A stretch of DNA of 64,000 nt from Streptomyces sp. H39-S7 (GTDB lineage Bacteria > Actinomycetota > Actinomycetes > Streptomycetales > Streptomycetaceae). Positions 29,172 through 38,250 of the stretch are shown piece after piece. Under the pieces are notes generated by a model. The model saw only the letters and a list, made by a program, of their open reading frames with translations. It was not told the DNA's origin and ran no database searches. The translations under genes were made by a program, and so were the position numbers. Location of the stretch: NCBI RefSeq assembly GCF_027158205.1, contig NZ_JAPVLU010000042.1, forward strand, positions 1 to 64,000. Reading direction: 5' to 3'. How positions within the stretch are numbered: position 1 is the first letter of the stretch; each line of letters starts with the position of its first letter.

Positions 29172-30503
29172 GTGCTAGGAGAGTATCGAATCACGGGCCG
29201 GGGCGCATCGGGTATCGCGGCCGACATCGAGCGGGCGGTCGGCGAGGGCGCGCTGAAGCCCGGCGCGGCGCTGCCGCCGCTGCGCGAACTGGCCCAGGAA
29301 CTGGACGTGAACCCGAACACGGTGGCCGCCGCCTACCGGCTGCTGCGCGACCGCGGGGTGATCGAGACGGCCGGGCGGCGCGGCAGCCGGGTGCGCTCCC
29401 GGCCCGCCACCACCTCGCGCGACCAGATCCGCATCGAGGTGCCGCCCGGGACGCGGGACATCTCCAACGGCAACCCGGACGTCTCGCTGCTGCCGCCGCT
29501 CGACGCGGCGTTCGCGGCGGCGATCGCCCACAACGCCGTGCGCCCGGCGCTCTACGGCGGTCCTGCCGTCGACGCCGAGCTGAGCGAGCTGGCCCGCGCG
29601 GCCTTCGATCGCGACGGCGTGCCCGACGGCCCGATCGGACTCACCTCGGGCTCGCTCGACGCCATCGAACGGGTGCTGTCGGCCCATCTGCGGCCGGGCG
29701 ACGCCGTGGCGGTCGAGGACCCGGGCTGGGGGAGCGTGCTGGACCTGGTGCCGGCCCTCGGGCTGCGCGCGGTCCCGGTCGGGGTCGACGACGACGGCCC
29801 GGTCGTCGCGGACGTCGCCCGTGCGCTGCTGGCCGGGGCGCGGGCGCTGGTCGTCACCGACCGGGGTCAGAACCCGACCGGCGCGGTGATCTCGGCGGAC
29901 CGTGCCCGGGAGCTGCGCGAGGTGCTGGCGCGCCATCCGGAGGTGCTGGTCGTCGACGACGACCACGTGCACGGACTGGTCGACCTGCCGCTGCACTGCC
30001 TGTCGGGCGTCACCGCGCACTGGGCGCTGGTGCGGTCCACGGCCAAGGCGTACGGCCCGGACCTGCGGCTGGCCGTCTTCACCGGCGACCGGGTCACGGT
30101 CGACCGCGTCCAGGGCCGCTACCGGCTGGGCGCCGGCTGGGTCAGCCATCTGCTGCAGCGCGCCGTGGTGCACCTGTGGGAGTCGGGGGCGGTCGACCCG
30201 GACGTGGTGGGGCGGTCGTACGGCCGGCGGCGCGACGCCCTGGTCCTGGCCCTCGCGGAACGCGGCATCACCGCGCACGGGCGCAGCGGCATGAACGTCT
30301 GGGTGCCGGTTACCGACGAGACCGGCGCCGTGGCCGGCCTGCTGCAGGCCGGCTGGGCCGCCGCGCCCGGCGCCCGCTTCCGCCTCGCGTCCGCACCCGG
30401 CGTGCGGCTCACGGTCTCCGCCCTCGCCGACGCCGACATCGTGCCGCTCGCCGACGCGGTCGCCCGGGTGGTCGGCGCGTCGGGCGGGGGACGGTACGGC
30501 TGA
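29172..30503 (+). CDS. MocR/PdxR family GntR-aminotransferase fusion regulator
   Basis: 443 residues. An N-terminal GntR winged helix (GIAADIERAVGEGALKPGAALPPLRELAQELDVNPNTVAAAYRLLRDRGVI) is joined to an aminotransferase class I fold (residues 100-440) with the pyridoxal-phosphate lysine in STAKAYGPDLR and the acidic VDDDHVHGL loop. Such proteins sense pyridoxal phosphate. GTG 29,172 is the only start that keeps the helix-turn-helix whole. TTGAAC (29,148) and CATAAT (29,159) just upstream could make a near-leaderless message. It probably controls the divergent flavin-binding pair. Confidence 0.88.
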   Translation: MLGEYRITGRGASGIAADIERAVGEGALKPGAALPPLRELAQELDVNPNTVAAAYRLLRDRGVIETAGRRGSRVRSRPATTSRDQIRIEVPPGTRDISNGNPDVSLLPPLDAAFAAAIAHNAVRPALYGGPAVDAELSELARAAFDRDGVPDGPIGLTSGSLDAIERVLSAHLRPGDAVAVEDPGWGSVLDLVPALGLRAVPVGVDDDGPVVADVARALLAGARALVVTDRGQNPTGAVISADRARELREVLARHPEVLVVDDDHVHGLVDLPLHCLSGVTAHWALVRSTAKAYGPDLRLAVFTGDRVTVDRVQGRYRLGAGWVSHLLQRAVVHLWESGAVDPDVVGRSYGRRRDALVLALAERGITAHGRSGMNVWVPVTDETGAVAGLLQAGWAAAPGARFRLASAPGVRLTVSALADADIVPLADAVARVVGASGGGRYG

Positions 30504-30531
30504 GGCTGAGGCTGGGTCCGGGGCGTCGGGG

Positions 30532-31506
30532 TTACGGGGCGGGTTCGGCGGCCGGTCGCGTGCGGGTGCGCAGTTGGGTGAGGGCGGCGCCCGCCAGGAC
30601 GATGACCGCGCCGACCGGCTCGTTCCAGCCCAGCCGCTCGTGCAGCAGCAGCACGCCCGCGGCGGTCGCGACGACCGGGATCAGATAGGTCACCATCACG
30701 GCGATCGTCGGTCCCTTCTCGGCGACCAGGGCGTACTGGAGCAGGAACGCGACCCCGGTGCCGAGGGCACCGAGGGCGACGACCGACAGCACGGGCAGGA
30801 TCGGGAACGAGGTCGGCACGGAGGTGAAGAACGGCGTGACGAGCGCGAGTTGCACTGTGCCGAGCAGCAGTTGGCTGCTGGAGAGCGCGAGGTTGGAGGT
30901 CCTGGTTCCCGCCAGGGTGCGGCGCACGTACGCCCAGCCGACCGCGTAGCTGGCCCCGGCGATCAGGGCCATGGCGGTGCCCGCCGGGTCCTGGCCGGAG
31001 AAGCCCTGCCAGGCGCCGAGCACGGTCAGCACGCCGAGGAAGCCGAGGCCGACGCCGGCGAACCGCTGCCGCGTCGGCTTGTCCTCGGAGAGCGCGACGA
31101 CCGAGACGACCATGCTCCACAGCGGGGTGGTGGCGTTGCAGATGCCCGCGAGGGTGGAGGGGATGGTCAGCTCGGCGTAGGCGAACAGCGAGAAGGGCAG
31201 CGCGTTGAGCAGCAGGGCCGCGACCGTCAGGTGAAGCCAGGTCCGCTTTCCGCGCGGCAGCCGGTCGCGCTTGACGAGCAGGGTGGCGACCAGCACGACC
31301 GTGCCGAAGACCATGCGGCCCAGCGTCACCTGCAGCGGTGCGAACGCCTCCGTGCCGACCTTGATGAACAGGAAGCTGAAACCCCAGATGAGGCCCAGGA
31401 GGGCGAACCGGATCCGCCAGTCCACCGAGCGGTGGACGGCCGGTGCCGGCTCGGGTGTCGAAGGGGGCGCGGAGGCGGCGGGCCGGAGGCGGGCGGGAAC
31501 GCTCAT
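30532..31506 (-). CDS. EamA family transporter
   Basis: 324 residues, ten helices in two repeats (FALLGLIWGFSFLFIKVGTEAFAPLQVTLGRMVFG; YLIPVVATAAGVLLLHERLGWNEPVGAVIVLAGA). ATG 31,506 is preferred to an upstream codon at 31,572 because relatives start with the Pro/Ala-rich tail here and TAAGG lies upstream. It is divergent from a LysR regulator 73 bases away, a usual arrangement for an inducible exporter. Confidence 0.87.
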   Translation of the reverse strand: MSVPARLRPAASAPPSTPEPAPAVHRSVDWRIRFALLGLIWGFSFLFIKVGTEAFAPLQVTLGRMVFGTVVLVATLLVKRDRLPRGKRTWLHLTVAALLLNALPFSLFAYAELTIPSTLAGICNATTPLWSMVVSVVALSEDKPTRQRFAGVGLGFLGVLTVLGAWQGFSGQDPAGTAMALIAGASYAVGWAYVRRTLAGTRTSNLALSSSQLLLGTVQLALVTPFFTSVPTSFPILPVLSVVALGALGTGVAFLLQYALVAEKGPTIAVMVTYLIPVVATAAGVLLLHERLGWNEPVGAVIVLAGAALTQLRTRTRPAAEPAP

Positions 31507-31579
31507 GGCCTTACGATGACGGATTTCATTCCGTAGAACAAGGGAGATTAGGTACGCGAGAAGGCGTAGCATTCCTTAC

Positions 31580-32497
31580 ATGTTGAACCTGGAGCGCCTC
31601 CGGATCCTGCAGGCCATCGCCACGTACGGCTCGGTCAGCGCCGCCGCCGACGTCCTCCATGTGACGACCTCCGCGGTCTCCCAGCAGATGGGCAAGCTGG
31701 AGCGCGAGACCGGTCAGCAGATGCTGGCCAAGAACGGCCGCGGGATCCGGCTCACCGACGCGGGACGGCTGCTCGCCGGCCACGCGGAACGCATCCTGTC
31801 GCTGGTCGAACTGGCCCACTCCGACCTGGAGGCGCACCGGGGAGCGGCCGTCGGCGAGATCGTCCTGGGGGCGTTCCCGACCGCCGCCCGGGGGCTGCTG
31901 CCGAACGCCCTCGCGACGCTGCGCCGGGACCACCCCCAGCTGCGGCCGCGGATGCAGGAGATGGAGCCGGCCGGTTCCGTGGCCCGGGTGGTGCGGGGCG
32001 ACATGGACCTCGCCGTCGTCCTGGACTGGTACAACAGGCCGCTGTCCCTGCCGTCCGGCCTCGCCAAGGCGCCGCTGCTGGACGACATCGCCGATGTCGC
32101 GATGCCGTCGGACCATCCGCTCGCCGGCCGGGAGCAGATCGGGCTGGAGGACTTCGCGGACGACGACTGGGTCTCGTGGCCGGACGGCGAGTTCTGCCAC
32201 GACTGGCTCATGTTCACCCTGCGCGGCAAGGGGATCGAGCCGCGCCTGTCGCACTCCGCCGAGGAGCACCACACCCAGCTTGCCCTGGTGGCGGCGGGGC
32301 TCGGCGTCGCGGTCGCCCCCCGCCTCGGCCGGGGCCCGGTGCCCGACGGCGTGAGCGTCGTCCCCGTCCGGCACACCATGCACCGCCACGTCTACGCGGT
32401 CTGGCGAGAAGACGCCGACCGCCGCCCCGCGATCCGAGCGGCGGTGGAGGCCCTGCAGTCCTCGGCGGCCACCGCACTCACGCCGACGACCGCCTGA
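31580..32497 (+). CDS. LysR family transcriptional regulator
   Basis: 305 residues. The N-terminal winged helix is standard (LERLRILQAIATYGSVSAAADVLHVTTSAVSQQMGKLERETGQQMLAKNGRGIRLTDAG shown in part), followed by a type-2 periplasmic-binding effector domain (GEIVLGAFPTAARGLLPNAL, VALGVAVAPRLG-like). It probably regulates the divergent EamA exporter at 30,532. The effector is not predictable from the sequence. Confidence 0.92.
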   Translation: MLNLERLRILQAIATYGSVSAAADVLHVTTSAVSQQMGKLERETGQQMLAKNGRGIRLTDAGRLLAGHAERILSLVELAHSDLEAHRGAAVGEIVLGAFPTAARGLLPNALATLRRDHPQLRPRMQEMEPAGSVARVVRGDMDLAVVLDWYNRPLSLPSGLAKAPLLDDIADVAMPSDHPLAGREQIGLEDFADDDWVSWPDGEFCHDWLMFTLRGKGIEPRLSHSAEEHHTQLALVAAGLGVAVAPRLGRGPVPDGVSVVPVRHTMHRHVYAVWREDADRRPAIRAAVEALQSSAATALTPTTA

Positions 32498-32880
32498 CGC
32501 CCGACGGACTGGGCTCTTCCGGAGCGCCCGGCCGTCAGGCGGCCTTGCGGGCCCGCAGGGCCAGGAGCCCGGCCGCTGTCCGGCGGTGTCTTCCCCGGCG
32601 GACCCACGGGTACCGCCCGTTCATCAGCGGCTCAACGGCTCGATCGGTCGAACGACAGGACCTACGCCTGTCCTCGCGGCGCGGCATGGATGACCCCGGT
32701 CAGGCCGGTGTGCGGGTGCACGTCTGCCGGACGGCCGGAACCGTGCGGGGAAGCACCGGGGTCAATCGTTGAGCGCACAACCAAGTGTGCGCATTGAGAC
32801 GGCAGGTGCGCACGTGAATCGCTGTACTGGGTCGATTCGGGCGGCTTTGCCGTCCTTATTGACCCTTGCTGTGCGATTTG
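32498..32880. other. 383-base gap, no gene seen
   Basis: Between the LysR gene and the LLM remnant, codon structure is not sustained in any frame. A short hairpin (GACAGG/CCTGTC near 32,655-32,672) and AT-rich patches near 32,850-32,880 are the only features. It may hold a terminator for each neighbour. Confidence 0.4.
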
Positions 32881-33564
32881 TCAATGCGGTGTGGTGAGCC
32901 GGGCGAGCCCTTCCGTGGCGATGCGCTCGAAGAGCTCGGGGTCGGCGGCGAAGCCGGAGCCCGCGATCGGCCAGTGGATGACGATCTCGTCGATGCCCAG
33001 CTCCGCGTGGCGGCCGGCGAAGTCGGTGAAGGCCTCGAAGGAATCCAGCGGGCGGTCCGGGGTGAACCCGGTGAGCATGATCTTGTCCAGTTCGGCGGGG
33101 TCCCGGCCGATCGCGTCGCAGGCCGCTCCGAGCTTGGCGATCTGGCCGCGGACGGCTTCCAGCGACTGCTCGGGGGTGCCGGTCTCGAAGAGTTTCGGGT
33201 CTCCGGTGGTGACCCAGGCCTGCCCGTGGCGCGCGGCCAGCTTCAGCCCGCGCGGTCCGGTGGCGGCCACCGCGAAGGGGAGCCGCGGCCGCTGCACGCA
33301 GCCGGGGATGTTGCGGACCTCGTGCGCGGAGTAGAACTCGCCCTCGTGCGACACCACGTCCTCGGTGAGCAACCGGTCGAGCAGCGGAACGAACTCCCCG
33401 AAGCGGTCCGCCCGCTCGCGCGGCGTCCACGCCTCCTGGCCCAGCGCGGTCGCGTCGAACCCGGACCCGCCCGCGCCGATGCCCAGTGTGACGCGTCCCC
33501 CACTGACGTCGTCGAGGGTGATCAGGTCCTTCGCCAGCGTCACCGGGTGCCGGAAGTTGGGCGA
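32881..33564 (-). pseudogene. 3' part of a split LLM-class oxidoreductase gene (codons 72-297)
   Basis: This encodes residues 72 to the end of a luciferase-like monooxygenase (SPNFRHPVTLAKDLITLDD onward), about 75% like the full-length copy at 36,630. The first 71 codons are absent; upstream of the TCG codon for Ser72 the sequence is unrelated (gatgccattcagtccgcc on the coding strand). The missing 5' part is found in three copies further along the window. The open frame continues upstream to 33,732, so a hybrid protein might be made, but it would lack the start of the TIM barrel. Confidence 0.88.
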
Positions 33565-33749
33565 GGCGGACTGAATGGCATCGGGAGCAGTAATGATGTT
33601 GCCGCCGCGACCCGACGGCCCGCGTCCGTGGTCGCCCACTTTCGGTACGTTGCGTGTTGGCCCCAACGATCCGCGGATCTGCCCTGACGGGCCACCACAC
33701 GCTCCCGGCAACACCTTGAACCAGCGCCGCATCGATGGGAGAACGAGCG

Positions 33750-33935
33750 ATGTTCGAAGGACGCCCCGACGGACTGCCCCTGGGCATCGTGCCCACTCCG
33801 CAGCCTCTGGCGGTGAGACCGAGACAGGCCGCTTGGCAGCGCGGCGAGGTCGCCTACCTCATGGACCCGGACGGGGTGCAGTGGCAGCGCATCGACTTCT
33901 TCGCCGTCCCGAGCCCACCGGTTCCAATCCACGGG
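33750..33935 (+). pseudogene. Unrecognised short coding fragment
   Basis: A stretch in one frame encodes MFEGRPDGLPLGIVPTPQ and then GEVAYLMDPDGVQWQRIDFF, which looks coding and has a start context (gggagaacgagcg). It runs head-on into the 3' end of the PP2C gene and loses coding character after about 33,935. It may be the remnant of a gene cut when the cargo was assembled. The family is not known. Confidence 0.35.
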
Positions 33936-35128
33936 CCCGCGACCGAAGTCCGGCGCTCAGGTGCCGACGTCGAGCCGACAACGGCCGGCTTCCGGAGCAG
34001 GAGCAGCGCCGCGTCGTCGTGGAGCCGACCGCCGACGTGTGCCAGCAGTTCGTCGTGGAGTGCGGCGAGGGTACGGGACGGCTCATCCGACACGTGCCGC
34101 GCCACCCGCTCCATGAGCGGGTAGAACTCACGACTGTGGTTGCGGGCCTCGGTGACCCCGTCGGTGTAGAGGAGCAGCTGGTCGCCGTCGGCGAAGGGCA
34201 GCACCTGGAGACTCGGGGTCTCGCCGGTGAGGGCCCGCAACCCGAGCGGTGGAGCCGGACGCGTCGGCTCGACAGCCGTGACCTCAAAATCGCGAACCAC
34301 CAGCGGCGGGGCGTGTCCGCAGTTGACCACCTCCATGCGCCCGGCCCCGGGGTACCCGACGACCACGGCGGTGACGAAGTCGTCGGGACCCAGGTTGCGC
34401 GCCAGGCTCCGCTCTATCCTGCCGACGACGTCGAGGAGGTCCGGTTCGTCGTAGGCGGCCTCGCGGAAGACACCGAGCACCAGAGCGGCGGTGCCCACCG
34501 CGGGCAGCCCCTTGCCGCGCACGTCGCCGACGATCAGCCTGACCCCGTACGGAGTGGGGATCAGTGCGTAGAGGTCGCCGCCGATCCGGGCCTCCGCCGC
34601 GGCGGCGCTGTAGCGGACGGCTACCTGGAACTCGCCGACAGTGGCGGGCACGGGCTTGAGGAGGGCGTGCTGGGCAGCCTCGGCGACTGAGCGGACGGCC
34701 GCCAGTACCCGTTCGCGACGCCCGCGTAGCGCGCTGGCCTGGCTGCTCGCCAGGGTAACGGCGACCAGTGCGGACAGCACGATTGACTGCTCACGGACCG
34801 AAGCACCGCCATGGGCGCCGAGCACGGCACCCAGCGCCACGGCGAGGAAGCCGATCCGAAGCACTCCCCACGGCCTGCTGGGGGCGGCGGCCAGCGCAGG
34901 CCCGACGGCGAGCAGCGGCAACCAGGTCATTCCACCTCCGCTGACGAGGGCGAGGAGCGCAACGGCAGAGACGATCAGTGAGGGCGCCCAGGCGGCGAGG
35001 TGGGCGGCGATGCGTGACTGCTCCTCCGGCGCTGTCCTCGGGGCCGGGCCCGCCGACCCCACGCGAAGCCGCTTCCTGAGCTGCCACGTCGGCCGATGAT
35101 CGCGCTGATGGTCTTGGGCATAGCTCAT
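33854..35128 (-). CDS. PP2C-type serine phosphatase, membrane-anchored (SpoIIE family)
   Basis: 424 residues. An N-terminal region with three or four hydrophobic segments (residues about 45-125) is followed by a SpoIIE/RsbU phosphatase domain with GGDLYALIPTPYGVRLIVGDVRGKGLPAVG, VNCGHAPPLVV, LLLYTDGVTEAR and DDAALLLLR; metal-binding Asp residues are intact. It should dephosphorylate anti-sigma antagonists. The last about 40 residues (from PAVVGSTSAPERR) look unrelated to the family and overlap an opposing coding fragment, so the natural C-terminus may have been lost. Cargo of the LLM insertion. Confidence 0.85.
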   Translation of the reverse strand: MSYAQDHQRDHRPTWQLRKRLRVGSAGPAPRTAPEEQSRIAAHLAAWAPSLIVSAVALLALVSGGGMTWLPLLAVGPALAAAPSRPWGVLRIGFLAVALGAVLGAHGGASVREQSIVLSALVAVTLASSQASALRGRRERVLAAVRSVAEAAQHALLKPVPATVGEFQVAVRYSAAAAEARIGGDLYALIPTPYGVRLIVGDVRGKGLPAVGTAALVLGVFREAAYDEPDLLDVVGRIERSLARNLGPDDFVTAVVVGYPGAGRMEVVNCGHAPPLVVRDFEVTAVEPTRPAPPLGLRALTGETPSLQVLPFADGDQLLLYTDGVTEARNHSREFYPLMERVARHVSDEPSRTLAALHDELLAHVGGRLHDDAALLLLRKPAVVGSTSAPERRTSVAGPWIGTGGLGTAKKSMRCHCTPSGSMR

Positions 35129-35224
35129 GTCCTCTTCCGCAGCCCTCTCCTGCTCACGGCGCGTGCGCCTGTCCGTTTCATCCAGAGAACAGGTAGCCGT
35201 GCGGGAGCCGCAAGGGCGATGTTT

Positions 35225-35983
35225 TCAGATAGTGAGCGAAAGGCCCCTGGTCACACGACTCGCTGTCGGGACCAGCCGCGCTCGAACCTGTTCGATGCGG
35301 GAGAGCCGGTCTGCCCGGAGTGAGACACCGAGCGAGCCGAGTTTGTGCCCGCTGTACACGGGCACCGCGACGCAGATCGTGCCCAGGGCGTACTCCTCCA
35401 GGTCCATGATGGTCGGGGCAGTGGGGGTTGAGTCGAGTTGTCGAAGCAGTTCGGAACGGTGGGTGATGGTGCGGGGCGTGAGGTCGGCGAGGGAATGCCG
35501 GGAGAGGTACTCGTCGCGGGAGTCGTCGTCGAGCTCGCGCAGCACGCACTTGCCCAGCGCCGTGGCGTGCCCGGCGTCCTCGAATCCCACCCAGAGGTCG
35601 ACCCGTGGTGCCCGTGGGCCCTCGACGATCTCGGCGACCCGGATCTCGCCCTCCTCGTAGAAGGTCAGATAGGCGGCGGCCGACAGTTCGTCCCGCAGAG
35701 CGGCGAGCATGGGACGGATACGGGTGAGCAGCCCCTGGCCGCGGCTTCCGGCGTGCAGCGTGTGCAGGCTGTCTCCGATGACGTACGACCCGTCCTCCAG
35801 CTTCCGCAGGTATCCGTCGTGGACCAGCGTCCGCAGCAGGTGATAGGTGGTGGCCAGTGACAGTCCTGCCTCACGTGCCAGCTGCTTCGCCGGAGCACCG
35901 CCCTCGTGTGCCCCTACGGCTTCCATCAAGCGGAAGGCTCGCTGCACTGAAGTGATGAGCGTAGGGCTGCCATGAGGACCCAT
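35225..35983 (-). CDS. IclR family transcriptional regulator
   Basis: 252 residues. A winged helix (SVQRAFRLMEAVGAHEGGAPAKQLAREAGLSLATTYHLLRTLVHDGYL) is followed by the IclR effector domain (YLTFYEEGEIRVAEIVEGP, GHATALGKCVLREL, GTICVAVPVYSGHKLGSLGVS). ATG 35,983 (MGPHGSPTLI) is chosen over an upstream codon at 36,055. The effector and target are unknown; it is read in the same direction as the PP2C gene. Confidence 0.87.
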   Translation of the reverse strand: MGPHGSPTLITSVQRAFRLMEAVGAHEGGAPAKQLAREAGLSLATTYHLLRTLVHDGYLRKLEDGSYVIGDSLHTLHAGSRGQGLLTRIRPMLAALRDELSAAAYLTFYEEGEIRVAEIVEGPRAPRVDLWVGFEDAGHATALGKCVLRELDDDSRDEYLSRHSLADLTPRTITHRSELLRQLDSTPTAPTIMDLEEYALGTICVAVPVYSGHKLGSLGVSLRADRLSRIEQVRARLVPTASRVTRGLSLTI

Positions 35984-36132
35984 GTCCCAAGCTTGCGCCC
36001 GGCGGCACCCCGCCAGCAAGCTCAGCCTGGACCGGCCCCGGCCGACCCGTCCCACACCGTCTCGTCGAGGTCTTGGCCTCCCGGCTCAGCTGGTCGGCGA
36101 GGGCGGCGCCCCCCACCGCGTGGTCGAGGACC

Positions 36133-36237
36133 GACTCGGCCTGGCTGGTCGCCGCCACGGCGGAACTGCAAGGCCTGACCCTCCTGCACCGCGACCGGGA
36201 CTTTGAGTGCATCGCTGCCTTCACAGGACAGTTCTCC
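36133..36237 (+). pseudogene. C-terminal remnant of a PIN-domain (VapC-type) toxin gene
   Basis: About 35 codons encode LVAATAELQGLTLLHRDRDFECIAAFTGQ, which matches the end of VapC-like toxins (the LTLLHxDxDFExIA pattern). Upstream coding sequence is replaced by unrelated DNA. No antitoxin is attached. The rest of the interval from 36,056 to 36,629 shows no gene. Confidence 0.5.
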
Positions 36238-36629
36238 AGTGGTACGGACCCGCAGCCGGAAAGTAGACCCAGGACCGGTTGCAGTTTTGGTTGCATTCAC
36301 CCTCGTCCAGCACCGTTCACAGCCCCGCCAGATAGCCGTTCCGGCGCAGGTCAGGACAGCGCTGATCTATCGCGAACAGCCGGACGAACAGTTCGAAAGC
36401 GTGTTGGGGACGGGCGAGACGATCATTTCGCGGTGTGCTGCTTCCGCAGGTCGTGGCGGCCCTGGTCTTGCAGAAGGTGAAGCGGACCTGGCTGCGGCCG
36501 GCCTCCGGTCGCCGTAGAGACGGCCTCGCCGACTCGCCCACCCCGTCGTTGGGGAGGACGCCTCTCGCCGCCGACCTGGCATACGCCTTCGACCAGGGTG
36601 TTCAGGCGCGTTCCACGTAGGGTCGGAGC

Positions 36630-37523
36630 ATGCGACTGAGTACCGTGATCCTCCCCATCTACCGCTGGCAGCAGGGCCAGGAGGTGTGGCGGCGCGCCGA
36701 AGACCTCGGGTTCCATGCGGCGTACACGTATGACCACCTCTCATGGCGGACCTTCCGCGACGGGCCGTGGTTCGGCGCCGTGCCCACGCTGGCCGCCGCT
36801 GCGGCCGCCACGACGCGCCTCAGGTTGGGGACCCTCGTTACGTCTCCTAATTTCCGGCATCCCGTGACGCTGGCGAAGGACCTGATCACGCTGGACGATG
36901 TGAGCGGTGGGCGGATCACGCTGGGGATCGGGGCTGGTGGGTCGGGGTTCGACGCCACGGCGTTGGGGCAGGAGGCCTGGACGCCGAGGGAGCGGGCCGA
37001 CCGGTTCGCGGAGTTCGTGCCGCTGCTGGACAAGCTGCTGAGCGAGGACGTCGTCAGTTTCGAGGGCGAGTTCTACTCGGCGCACGAGGTGCGAAACATC
37101 CCCGGTTGCCTGCAGCGTCCCCGGCTGCCGTTCGCTGTGGCCGCCACCGGGCCGCGGGGGCTGAAGCTGGCCGCACGCCACGGCCAGGCGTGGGTGACGA
37201 CCGGCGACCCGAGATTGTTCGAAACGGGCACCCCCGAGCAGTCACTGGAGGCCATCAAGGGTCAGCTCGGCAAGCTCGGCGCGGCCTGTGAGGCGATCGG
37301 CCGGGACGTCGGCGAGCTGGAGAAGATCATGCTCACCGGCTTCACCCCGGACCCGGGCGGCCCGCTGGAGTCCGTGGACGCGTTCGTCGACTTCGCGGGA
37401 AAGCACCGCGAAGCGGGGATCACCGAGCTAGTGCTGCACTGGCCGATCCCGGACACCGACTTCGCCGCCGACCTCAAGACCTTCGAGCGCATTGCCACTG
37501 AGGGCTTGAAGCAGCTCGTTTGA
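36630..37523 (+). CDS. Full-length LLM-class F420/flavin-dependent oxidoreductase
   Basis: 297 residues, a complete luciferase-like TIM barrel: MRLSTVILPIYRW, FHAAYTYDHLSWR, the segment GRITLGIGAGGSGFDATALG and a C-terminal FERIATEGLKQLV. It probably reduces a substrate with F420 or FMN. It is the only intact relative of the split gene and lies inside the insertion, in the opposite orientation. Codons 65-77, which span the break point used in all the fragments, carry eight synonymous differences, five of them rare T-ending codons (GTT, TCT, CCT, AAT, CAT). ATG 36,630 follows GGAG with the same tagg-tcggagc upstream pattern as the fragments. Confidence 0.9.
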   Translation: MRLSTVILPIYRWQQGQEVWRRAEDLGFHAAYTYDHLSWRTFRDGPWFGAVPTLAAAAAATTRLRLGTLVTSPNFRHPVTLAKDLITLDDVSGGRITLGIGAGGSGFDATALGQEAWTPRERADRFAEFVPLLDKLLSEDVVSFEGEFYSAHEVRNIPGCLQRPRLPFAVAATGPRGLKLAARHGQAWVTTGDPRLFETGTPEQSLEAIKGQLGKLGAACEAIGRDVGELEKIMLTGFTPDPGGPLESVDAFVDFAGKHREAGITELVLHWPIPDTDFAADLKTFERIATEGLKQLV

Positions 37524-37537
37524 GACGAATAGTGCCT

Positions 37538-37785
37538 GGTCAGGCTGTGATGCACGAAAGAGGCTTGACTGACGTGACGAGCGTTCCGAGCCGCATCCGC
37601 TCGGTGGCCGTCGCGGCGGCGGTGAGGGTGGGCACCGCGCCGAACCACGGTCCGTCCCGGAAGGTCCGCCAGGAGAGGTGGTCGTATGTGTACGCGGTGT
37701 GGAAGCCGAGGTCTTCGGCCCGTCGCCAGATCTTCTGCCCTTCGACCCACCGGTGGATGGGGAGGATCACCGTGCTCAGACGCAT
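37538..37785 (-). pseudogene. LLM 5' fragment A (codons 1-72) plus 33-bp foreign arm
   Basis: Read leftward, 37,785-37,571 encodes MRLSTVILPIHRWVEGQ to RMRLGTLVTS, residues 1-72 of the LLM protein, with an intact ATG. The coding sequence breaks in the Ser72 codon. The remaining 33 bases (37,538-37,570) match the arms of the other two units without a gap. By hand count it is about 87% identical to unit C. It lies 14 bases after the stop of the intact LLM gene, tail to tail. Confidence 0.9.
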
Positions 37786-37886
37786 GACCGTAACCATAGG
37801 CGGGCTTTGCGCTGCCACGGATATGCCGACGGAGCAGATCCGGGAAGCCCCGCCGACATCGCGACGCGGGCCGCTACCGTGGCGTC

Positions 37887-38198
37887 ATGGGCACGCTGGG
37901 TAGGGCCGAGCTTGAGGCGATGATCGAAGAGGCGACGGTGGATGCCCACGGCGAGGACGAGCAGCGGACCGGTCTGTTCGCCGCGCTTGAGGAGTACCTC
38001 GACCTGCCCTTCACCACGGCGGTTCTCGGCGTCGAGGTAACCGTGCGCCGGGTCGACCTCACGCCCGACGGCAGGATCGTCGCCTGGTGTTCTCGTGGCC
38101 GCGTCCGGCAGGCGATCGGAATTCTGGATCTGCCGTTGCCCAGCCCGGCGCCCGAGGGGGCGGAGTGGATCGAGGCGTACCGCCACTGGGCCGGATGA
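37887..38198 (+). CDS. CcbP-like calcium-binding protein
   Basis: 103 residues, rich in acidic residues, with LFAALEEYLDLPFTTAVLGVEVTVRRVDLTPDGRIVAWCSRGRVRQAIGILDLPLPSPAPEGAEWIEAYRHW (in part). This matches the CcbP family, small calcium-binding proteins first described in cyanobacteria where they buffer calcium during heterocyst formation. Here it is the first gene of the smallest cargo block (37.8-40.3 kb). A link to the next gene is likely (52 bases apart). Confidence 0.75.
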   Translation: MGTLGRAELEAMIEEATVDAHGEDEQRTGLFAALEEYLDLPFTTAVLGVEVTVRRVDLTPDGRIVAWCSRGRVRQAIGILDLPLPSPAPEGAEWIEAYRHWAG

Positions 38199-38250
38199 GA
38201 CCGGTCTCCTCTTCACTTCACGCGGAACAGGTTCGTACGAAAGGGTGGAC

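Noticed and set aside
32881-37785. Simple duplication of an LLM gene as explanation for the copies
   Set aside because: All fragments break in the same codon, carry the same foreign arm and have equal length, which ordinary duplication would not give.
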